Positions 22,080-30,378 of a stretch of DNA of 64,000 bases are shown one piece after another; within the stretch, counting starts at the first letter, position 1, and every line of letters starts with the position of its first letter. Where the stretch lies: contig LR990048.1 of NCBI GenBank assembly GCA_905147135.1, forward strand, positions 4,758,563-4,822,562. Reading direction: 5' to 3'. The position numbers and the translations under genes were made by a program. Source of the stretch: Blastobasis lacticolella (Eukaryota; Arthropoda; Insecta; Lepidoptera; Blastobasidae). Below the pieces are notes generated by a model that worked only from the letters and a program-made list of their open reading frames with translations, was not told the origin of the DNA and made no database searches.

Positions 22080-23591
22080 TGTGTTCATGAACGTTCATGT
22101 ATTTTCATCGTTTCTAATACATTTTCTAACGAACTGAGTTTTTTATTCCAGATTTATAATTTGCAACGGCACTAATGAATAGTGCACTAAAATAAAGGGC
22201 CGCAACAACTGTGGAATCACAGCAGGGAGATGCTGACCATACTGATAGTGGTATGCAAGCTCTATTTTCTATTAAACAATTTGAATATGCTTATATACAA
22301 ATGATTTAAACTCATAAAAAATCTGTAAAAGTTTTTATGGCGTGCCTATAAGAGTCTAAAATAAAATGATAATTACATTTTCTTTATTTTTGATTTAGCA
22401 AATATAGAGGGTCACTCGCAATCAGCGCAGCAGGGTGATGTCGTTACCAGCGAAGAGAGTGGTACGTAAATCTATCCGTGTTATCTAGAGCATATAATCC
22501 AGATTGATAAATGCAAACAATCATTTCTTCTTCTATTCGCATTCTAGGATTATATCGTTGGACTACGGAGATGGTGCTCTTCCTCCTCGATACTTATGTA
22601 GAGAGAGAGGAGAAATTCCCCAGCGGGAAGTTTTCGCAAAAAAAAATTTGGGAAGACATTGCGGAAGCTATGAGAAGCAAAATCCCACTGATCACTGGAC
22701 CTCAGTGTGCAGCCAAGATAAGGAGTTTAAAAAAAACGTACTAAAGTGTCAAAGACCATAACAATAAAAGTGGCAATGACAGGCGAACATGGCTGTTTTA
22801 TGAAGTAAAATAAAATCTATGTTTTTATATTTGTTTTCTAAACTTATTTTCATTCTTGCATTAAATTATATGCTTCCTTTGTAGAAAATGGACACGATTT
22901 TCCAAAGAAAACGTGGCCTCCCTATTGAAAAAGAGACTCCCGCAAAAATCGGAAGAGGAGGAAGCGCGTGCCAAACGGCATAAAGAGCGCTTGGAAACGG
23001 ACGAAAAAATGCTCACGTTACTTTCTAAATTAGTTGATTAATTTTCTGTTTTTTACGTGTTAAGAGAGATTATATTATCATTTTTGTAAAACTAGAAAGT
23101 AAGTGTAATAGTGTAAGTTTTCATACGCAGTTAAAAAATATCTATACTATTCAGATTTAATATCGATTATTTATTAAACTATTTATACGAGAAAACAGAA
23201 AACTTTTTTTTTATTGAAACTCAAAGTTCAAAATTTGGAATGTTTTTGTTGAAATTTAAAAATCTAATAAAAAATATTTCTGAAATGTTTTAAATTTATT
23301 TTTTCATTATCTCGCAATCGTTTTGTCAAAAACGCAACCATAAATTCATTCAACCGGGAATCCATGTAGAATTAAATTTTATAAACTCCAATCCATGCGA
23401 AATATTTACTCACAACCCCCACAGCTGCACGTTTTCACCATGCCGCCATATTGCGAGCACACAGCGCTCAAGATGTGCGTTCCACCTATAACATTCGCCT
23501 ACAACGCCCGCGGCCTTTTTACGTTCGTGGAACGGCAATTTTAGCGGTCGTGGTCGATAGCGTTGCGGGCGTTAAGTGGAAAGTACCCATA

Positions 23592-24331
23592 ATAAATAGT
23601 GATTTGATTAATATTTATGGTCTATTAACTTTTTTAACACGACTTGTTACCCGAGTGCGTCAGGAGAAGAAAGGTTATGTTGCCGATGGGCAAAATCAAT
23701 TTTATGAATTTTTATTCATTTTTAAGTATCCTGTATCCGGCCGGATATTAGCGTACTATCCGGTATCCGGCCGGATAGTAATTAAGGCTGGATAGGCTGG
23801 ATACCGGATTGTAACCGGATATCCGTTTAATCTCTATTTGTCAGTTTGACAAATTAGTCCGTGGTATTGTTGATGGCTTCCATATGAAAGAGAAAAAAAG
23901 AGATAATGAAACGAAAAATACGCAGCTATACGAAATATTATCAAGGAACGAAAAATCTTGATAAACAAATCACTGGTAGTCGTAGGACTACTTTTAAACA
24001 TAGACTCATGGGAAAAAGAGATTCAAGATCAATACTTTCCAAGTGATTTTACATTTTCCAAGTTTGACATCTGTCATCCAAAATGTAGGTCTCGACGAGT
24101 ATTACCATGAAGGAGGCTATGGTATTACCATTTCTCTATAGGGACTAGTGTTCTAGGACAATAAGTTTCAGAGTTATTACAGTTTTAGGTTTGAAAGCTG
24201 TAACCCGAAATGCAACTTTTTCTGATCTTATTTTGCTCTTCAATTCATACATTTTGCTAGGTGGGCCGGGGGCTACGCCCATGTGCATGCCACCATATTG
24301 AAAATGGACTTTTCAAATAAGCGGAATGTTA
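23592..24331. other. Non-coding, with short self-complementary repeats
   Basis: At 23,725-23,815 there are repeated 'tatccggccggatag'-type palindromic words. At 24,050-24,190 there is one diverged unit of the repeat described inside the element at 36,593 ('gtttgacatctgtcatcc' ... 'aaaatgtaggtctcgacgag'). No gene. Confidence 0.5.
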
Positions 24332-24915
24332 TGCTTTGTCTAAAATAGGATGATAATTTTGACAGCTCACTAATTGTTGGTCTTTGGCGCACGTCTATGA
24401 AGTTTTGTGTTTTATTTCGGTAAAATGTACTACGCAAAATGTCGTACTTCATAGACAGGCCCCGCCCCTTTAGTGAAGTGCCACGAATAACGAATAACAA
24501 CAGACAATCGATATTGATATAATATATACGAATAATTAAAATTAACATTTAGGTAACCTTATTATTTTTTGTAACTAAACTCTTATTCTTTGTTTGGATT
24601 TCACCTTAAGAGACATTTCACAACAACAATTTTGAGTCCCGCGTATTCTACGTAATAGGATGACTGACCGAATAGAAATACGCACGTGTCATAATCGTCG
24701 TTGTAGAAGGGTTTTTAATGTCGTATTAATAAATTATTAATTCAGAAGAAAATAAATAGTTTATTTTGTATAATACGTATAGCATAACCATGCAACTATC
24801 GATTCCAAGTTCTATGAGAATGAAAATCGATAAACGAATAGATTCATTAACGATTTTACACAACCACATACCTACTGTGATCTGTCAAAATTATCATCCT
24901 ATTTTAGACAAGGTA
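24332..24915. mobile_element. TA-duplicating MITE, copy 1 (584 bp)
   Basis: The ends 'tgctttgtctaaaataggat' and its inverted partner ('atcctattttagacaaggta') bound an AT-rich interior without an ORF. A copy of 590 bp at 53,200-53,789 matches closely throughout, and there the other arm of the duplication shows the empty site, proving a TA target duplication. TA also flanks this copy (24,330-24,331 and 24,916-24,917). Tc1/mariner-type non-autonomous element. Confidence 0.85.
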
Positions 24916-24976
24916 TAGTTCCTTTTTACGCCACATTTATGATGTATTCTTGATCCTTGTCAGTTTGAAGACACTA

Positions 24977-25268
24977 AAGCTACGCGTCGACTAGCCCGCA
25001 CCGCACGAGCCGCACGCGCCGCACGCATCGCATTTCGGGTTGCTTTGTATGAGTTTGTATAGGAGTGCGTTCACTACCCGCACTGGCCGCGCCGCACAGC
25101 CGCACCGCATTGTCAGTAGTTAAGCTACGCGTCGACTAGCCCGCACCGCACGAGCCGCACGCGCCGCACGCATCGCATTTCGGGTTGCTTTGTATGAGTT
25201 TGTATAGGAGTGCGTTCACTACCCGCACTGGCCGCGCCGCACAGCCGCACCGCATTGTCAGTAGTTAG
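24977..25268. repeat. Two tandem copies of a 145-bp GC-rich unit
   Basis: The unit starts 'aagctacgcgtcgactagcc', continues with 'gcaccgcacgagccgcacgc' repeats of GCCGCAC words, and ends 'cgcattgtcagtagtt'. It occurs twice head to tail with a 145-base period and essentially no differences. A diverged inverted copy lies at 36,060-36,198. This could be the tandemly doubled end of a large element or a duplicated MITE. Confidence 0.85.
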
Positions 25269-25554
25269 GGATACCATCATAAAATGCGGGCGATGCGGAC
25301 AGGGATACAAGAAAAAAAGGAGTTATTTGCTTAAAATGGGAGACTAAGTCCTAAAATATTTACCCATAAATATAAGAAAAAAATTGTAAGTTTAAATTGT
25401 AACTGCACTTCAGTATTTAAGCCTGCTATAAACTAGTTTACACAAACTAGTTTACGGTTTGTCACAAACTCCACGCTTGGCACGTAAATCAAAAAACAGG
25501 AAACGCTGCTGACCAATTTTATAACAAAAGAAATGTCCTGAGCTAGGCTCTAAA
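25269..25554. other. Non-coding, nothing recognised
   Basis: Lies between the 145-bp units and the TIR element starting at 25,555. AT-rich with a 'caaactagtttac' inverted pair near 25,430-25,455. Confidence 0.4.
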
Positions 25555-26399
25555 GCGGATACTACACACACGATATATATCGTGATTCACGCAGGATCAC
25601 GATATTTATCGAGTGTGTAGCCTAGAGTATCACGAATCGTGATACGGATCACAGGATTTCCGAAAATCCAGAAATCTACGATCCGTATCAACTATCGTGC
25701 GATATATATCGAGCGTCTAGTAGGGGAGAGGGGGGCAGCATTGAACATTTTTTATAAAAAACATGAAAACTTAAAACTTTATCTAGATTGAACATTCTGC
25801 TTTCACTGCCTGATTTACTACATTATTAAGGATGAAATTTAATATTGTCGCATAATCAATATGCCAACGACAAAGTTGGAATCTCCTTATATGTATCTTA
25901 AGGGAAATGTTCAAAACTACCCCGAACATGGGGCAGGTTTGAACACGCCTGGGGCACTTTTGAATAATCGGTTTTACAAAGAAATACAACAATATAGACG
26001 ATAATTATATTTTTAATTAACAGGCCAAATACACCATAGGTACTAGAAAAATATAAAAGTTTGATTATCTAGTAGTATGATAAATGTTTTTCACAAAAAA
26101 TAAATCTAGTAGACTATCCCCTGGGGCAGTATTGAACAGGTTAATAAAACATTTCCTTACAAGGTTGAAAACACTTCTACTTTTTAAACCTAACAAAAAC
26201 CTAAAAAATAAAAAACAATCTTTTATATCTTCTTATTAAATAGTTTTAAAAACGTTGATAATAACTAAAATGGCACAATAAGTATTAATCTCAGATTGAA
26301 GTTACAAAAATCACAAAAACATATCAATATATTCTTAATCTATTATACCTCCTCTTTTATTTAATGAACACATCTTGTAATATATCTCAAAATAAGTAT

Positions 26400-28763
26400 C
26401 TACTTATCAATTTTAAACTTTCTCAACGACTTAAGGAATTCGAAAGCTCCTACCCGCTTTGAGGAGGATTTAAATATCGGAGGTGTAATTTTTTTTACAA
26501 CTTGGTATTTACCAATTAAACTAACGTCTGGTTTCTCTGGCCACTTGAATTTTGTATCTGTTAATTTTTTAGCAAATTTCACATCGTAGCTGGCCAATGA
26601 TTCATTTGTTATCTGACCTACGTAACGGTGCAAAACATTTTTATCAGATACAAAATTAACTATGACCCAGTCACCTTCATGTATGTTTTCTTCATCACCA
26701 TCCTCATTTTCGGACTCTTCATCTTGTTCATCTAAATCTGAATCGGATTCTGGGGATGGAGGTATAAAATATTCTTCATCTGAACTACTATAAATATCAT
26801 AATTTATTATTTTCTTCTTCTTTTCAAGCTTCTTTCCAGGTTTCTTTTTTGATTTTTCCTTTTCCAGCTTCCTTTTTGCAGAGGCAGCTAACTTTTTTAT
26901 TTTTTTATCTTCCCTTTCTCGAACTTCATTTTCTAAGGCAATCTTTTCCGGTGTATCTGTAAGAATTCTAGACTTTCCCTTTTTTCTGCCCCTGCTTGAG
27001 TTATTGCGAGGTGCAGCTCTGGGAAGAGGCCACACAGCTTCAGGGGAAATAATATTCTGATTATCTAAAGAAGAGTGAGCTAACGGTGAGCAAATTAGAG
27101 ATGGAGGGGTTCCACAATCTCTGACCCCGGGTAGTAAATTTGTGGAGGGTCCTGCTGTGGCTTCTGGTGCTGTCAAACCAGGTACTTCATTATCTTTGAC
27201 TATAGGTAGTATAGCTGTGGAGGGTACTGCTGTGGCCTGCAGCGCTGTCAAATCAGATACTCCTTGTGCTTCAGGTAAAAATATTGAATGAGCGGGTGAC
27301 ACTTCCAATGAATTACCAGCAGCCATATCTAATAGTTCTGATATAGCTAGAACAGGTGAGTCTTCCACATTTCTTAGATTTTCCGGATTGCAGGTTATGG
27401 CTTGATGTTCTTCGTCTTCGCAATCAGTCATGTCCTCGTCTTCCAGCGTAGTCAGAGGTAGTACAGCCGATGATGTTGATGTCTGGGGAGCGTCAGCAGT
27501 ATGCGAAGTAGACGTTGTTGGCATAGGACGATTGGTTACCTCTGCGCATTCGAAATCTTCGTCAGAGAAAGCGTTTCTGTTAAAAGGGTAGATTCCTGGC
27601 TTGGAAAATCCTGCGAGCAAATTGCGAGCGGTATATGACAGATTATATGCTGGTGTCACAATACCAGCTAAATCATGGATAGTAATCGTTTTCCCGGGAT
27701 GGTTTACGAGCCAATCATTTTGAGCCACAGATAGCTTTTGTTTAAAAGGGCCATTAACTGCTACATCTAACGGCTGCATGCGGTGGGTGCAGTGTGGAGG
27801 AAACGTTACAACGACCATTCCATTTTCACGGCAATAGTTAATGGCATCCAGAGTGCAGTGGCTCTCATGATTATCCATCAATATTAAGATAGGATCATCC
27901 CTCGAGCACCTCACTAGCTTTTTTATATGTTCAAGGACCTTCATGAATAACGGTCCAGTCATCCAACCGCTAGTGGGACTATTGGCATAGCCGACTGAGC
28001 CAGGTGGTCCTCCATTGAGCATCGAATCGTGGAATCGCGCTCTTGGATAAATAAAAACTGGAGGAAGGGAATTTCCTATAGCATTTCCTATTCCACACAT
28101 GGTGATTAATTGACCACGTTCCGCAGAAACACTCTGACCTACTTGCTTCACCCCAGTTTGAGCTATGACATTTGGCGCTTGGACTACAGTCATGATGTTA
28201 GTCTCATCAAGATTAAATATTCTGTCCGGAGTAAAATTATATTTTCTCAGTACTCTTTCATAATTATCATAAAACTCCATTACTTTACATTTGTTAAAGC
28301 TAGTAGAGCGGGACAAGCTTGTATTTTCAGGTTTCCTAAGAGACAAGTCTCTATGTCTCATCATGTACCCTTTTAACCAATCTATACCAGCTTCCTTATT
28401 TTGATTCCATTTTACTGGACATTTTCCAAGTGCAGTAGCATATTCATATGCAAGCTGCCGTGTTTGTTTATATGTCATGCCGTAATGCATCTTAGATCTC
28501 ATAATTATGTATTCTTTTAACAATCTCTCTTCATTTTTGTTGAATATTTGGGAAGTAGAGTATTTTGTTGTATAATTTACTGATTTTGGCTGTATTTCTT
28601 TTTTGTACTTCTTTATTCTGTAGTGTAACGTGTTCGGTTTTATGTTATACGCATCAGCAGCCTGCCTCAGTTTCATTTTGCCAGTCATAACTTTAAGTAT
28701 AGCATTATTTATATCCTCTTCATTAATTTCAGATTCTCTCTTTTTTTTATAGTTCCTTACCAT
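26400..28763 (-). CDS. pogo/Tigger-like DDE transposase
   Basis: 787 codons from the ATG at 28,763; the frame runs four codons further up to a non-ATG codon, and a 'tatgtttgcag' acceptor lies just upstream. The N-terminus is a Psq-type helix-turn-helix ('MTGKMKLRQAADAYNIKPNT'). The DDE domain follows with 'FNLDETNI' (about residue 195), 'ILILMDNHESH' (about 300) and 'MQPLDVAVNGPFK' about 35 residues after the second Asp, matching pogo-family spacing. The C-terminal 350 residues are unlike the core: Thr/Ser/Pro-rich, then a Lys-rich segment with several nuclear-signal-like runs, an acidic stretch ('SDLDEQDEESENEDGDE') and an ending 'EGDWVIVNFVSDKNVLHRYV' that suggests a small beta domain. No stop or frameshift is seen, so the enzyme may be functional. 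In annotations such proteins are often called MFS-type transporter clz9-like by mistake. Confidence 0.9.
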   Translation of the reverse strand: MVRNYKKKRESEINEEDINNAILKVMTGKMKLRQAADAYNIKPNTLHYRIKKYKKEIQPKSVNYTTKYSTSQIFNKNEERLLKEYIIMRSKMHYGMTYKQTRQLAYEYATALGKCPVKWNQNKEAGIDWLKGYMMRHRDLSLRKPENTSLSRSTSFNKCKVMEFYDNYERVLRKYNFTPDRIFNLDETNIMTVVQAPNVIAQTGVKQVGQSVSAERGQLITMCGIGNAIGNSLPPVFIYPRARFHDSMLNGGPPGSVGYANSPTSGWMTGPLFMKVLEHIKKLVRCSRDDPILILMDNHESHCTLDAINYCRENGMVVVTFPPHCTHRMQPLDVAVNGPFKQKLSVAQNDWLVNHPGKTITIHDLAGIVTPAYNLSYTARNLLAGFSKPGIYPFNRNAFSDEDFECAEVTNRPMPTTSTSHTADAPQTSTSSAVLPLTTLEDEDMTDCEDEEHQAITCNPENLRNVEDSPVLAISELLDMAAGNSLEVSPAHSIFLPEAQGVSDLTALQATAVPSTAILPIVKDNEVPGLTAPEATAGPSTNLLPGVRDCGTPPSLICSPLAHSSLDNQNIISPEAVWPLPRAAPRNNSSRGRKKGKSRILTDTPEKIALENEVREREDKKIKKLAASAKRKLEKEKSKKKPGKKLEKKKKIINYDIYSSSDEEYFIPPSPESDSDLDEQDEESENEDGDEENIHEGDWVIVNFVSDKNVLHRYVGQITNESLASYDVKFAKKLTDTKFKWPEKPDVSLIGKYQVVKKITPPIFKSSSKRVGAFEFLKSLRKFKIDK

Positions 28764-28925
28764 TTTCGCCTGCAAACATAAGATTATATTTAAGTACCTG
28801 CATAAAAAACATCATGAGGAAAGTAACATATAAGTACCTACTGTACAAGTCCCAACCCTACTAGACAACAACAAACCCAACAACAAATAAATAAATAAAT
28901 AAATAAACTTACTGTACAAGAACCA

Positions 28926-29347
28926 ATTTAGCGACGGCCCACAAAGGAAAGACGTAAGACCGGTCAAAGACGGGACATGGACGCGACTTTTTAAAACATA
29001 CAGAAAAGACGGGGCACAGACGCGGTAGCGTTGCGGACCAGTCAAGGACGCAAGCAAGACAAGGACAGCAAGCACTGCGTGCGAGACCCAGCTCCCCGTG
29101 GCCCGAGACAAGGACAGCAAGCGCTGCGTGCGAGGCCCGGCTCCCCGTGGCCCGCCCGCACTCCCGGTCTCGCCCGTGCCTTGTCATTTCGGTATGTTTT
29201 GCAAAAGGGCGAAAACGTGTCTGCGTCGCGTCCGCGGCCGGTCTTTGCTGTATGTTTTGCGTCGCGAAGTTTCTATACATTTTGTATAAAAGTAAATTAA
29301 ACGGGCGCCGCGTCTGCGTCTTACGTCTTTTCTGTGAGGCCGGTCGC
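28926..29347. mobile_element. GC-rich MITE nested in the pogo element
   Basis: The ends 'agcgacggcccacaaaggaa' and, inverted, 'agcgaccggcctcacagaaa' match, then both sides read 'gacgtaaga'. A block of about 47 bp ('gacaaggacagcaagcgctg' ... 'ctccccgtggccc') is repeated in tandem at 29,052-29,150. It shares its left half with the truncated copy at 16,812-17,075. Its high G+C contrasts with the transposon around it. Not coding. Confidence 0.7.
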
Positions 29348-30378
29348 TTACAAAGGTGCCCTTGAGGTTGGGGCACCTTTGAACAAAATTCAAAGCTGCC
29401 CCCTTTACTTTGTTCAAAACTGCCCCAACAGCACTTTAAAAAATAACAGTAATGATTTTCCGAGAAGACAGTCAAAACTTGCTACTATTCCTACTCAAAC
29501 ATACAAGTAATAGATGCTCCCATCATATTAACCGAACTGAACTTACCACTTTATTCAAATGTAGTCGTGAAATCCTTACAAAACAATTCAAAATAATTTA
29601 TTTTTAACTGCCGAAAACAAAAAAACGTTCTCACTTGTTTACGTTTATTGACAGACTACAAATGACAACTGACAGCTATGTGGGTTAGTGTTGCCAGTGC
29701 AAAAAAAAGAAAAAAGTTAAAGTTGCGTTTAAATTTAGCCTACTAGTGCATTTGTTCAAAACTGCCCCCGTTCAAAGCTGCCCCCCTCTCCCCTATCTAG
29801 TCGATATTTATCACGACATTTCTTTTTTTTTTTTTCAATTTATTTGGGTAAACAAACAGTGGTACATTGAGTCTTAAAATTAAACAGTGGGTTTACATAG
29901 TTATTTATGAATGTGCCACCAGCACCGTTCACCACAGATAATTTCAAAAAACTTTGGGGGAAAGAATGGTCGTCGTAATACCTATATACGTTAAATTAAA
30001 TTACCGTTAAGTAATGAAAATTTCAATACAACTGTATTTAGTATCTGATAATTTCCATAAAATAGTTAAACAAACCATTAATCATAATCTATAAAGCAAA
30101 AGGCATAGGTGCTTGTACAGTCAGCGCCAGAAACATTTCATCTGTTACGTCTTAGTTGTTCAAATCATTCCGGCCCATCCGCCACATCTAGCTGCCTCTG
30201 ATGCTGTCTGTACAATACCCTTACATTATTATGGCACATATTTATGTTCTAATAATAGAATATGATCTGCAACTAGACTAACAACTTAGGTTTAGAGTGT
30301 TTTATTAGTTTGTAGGTAAGAATACTATTTAGTTGAGAGAGGTTAAAGGCTGTTTAATATAGATAATTTAAGTGACAA

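Larger units (their letters stand above)
18536..23041 (+). pseudogene. Multi-exon Myb/SANT-like DNA-binding protein of the transposon, degenerate
   Basis: Exon 1 (18,536-18,629) starts with ATG and ends at a GTAAGC donor. An exon at about 22,400-22,461 ends at a GTACGT donor; a similar shorter one ends near 22,250. The exon at 22,548-22,804 follows a 'gcattctag' acceptor and encodes 'YRWTTEMVLFLLDTYVERE' through 'AAKIRSLKKTY', the three-helix SANT/trihelix pattern, with Trp spacing continuing to 'RRTWLFYE' beyond a premature TAA at 22,742-22,744. The last exon (about 22,885-23,041) encodes a charged helix ('EEEARAKRHKERLETDEKML') but in a frame that does not join cleanly. In active Harbingers this protein binds the ends and helps the transposase reach the nucleus. 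Here the stop and the nested LINE in intron 1 make it a pseudogene. Confidence 0.65.
18335..23588 (+). mobile_element. PIF/Harbinger-like DNA transposon with a Myb-type gene and no visible transposase
   Basis: The left end 18,335-18,362 and right end 23,561-23,588 are inverted repeats matching at 27 of 28 bases (core 'ttccacttaacgcccgcaac'). ATA flanks both ends (18,332-18,334; 23,589-23,591), a 3-bp target duplication as PIF/Harbinger elements make. Degenerate versions of the terminal word lie just inside both ends (18,380-18,400; 23,470-23,545). The only coding trace of its own is a spliced Myb/SANT-like gene; Harbinger elements normally carry this plus a DDE transposase gene, which is absent. 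Without the nested RTE LINE it would be about 2.05 kb. Confidence 0.75.
25724..29793 (-). mobile_element. pogo-type (Tc1/mariner superfamily) DNA transposon
   Basis: The left end 'ggggagaggggggcagc' and the right end 'gctgcccccctctcccc' are inverted repeats, extended by 'ttgaac'/'gttcaa' words, with TA on each side (25,722-25,723 and 29,794-29,795). The subterminal regions repeat 'ggggcagttttgaaca'-like words several times (25,910-25,970, 26,120-26,145, 29,355-29,430, 29,750-29,780), plausible transposase-binding sites. One gene, on the minus strand, fills the middle. A GC-rich MITE is nested at 28,926-29,347. Confidence 0.9.

Noticed and set aside
29031..29365. Overlapping open frames with Arg/Pro-rich proteins
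   Set aside because: They lie in a G+C-rich MITE, occur on both strands at once and show no domain; open by composition only.
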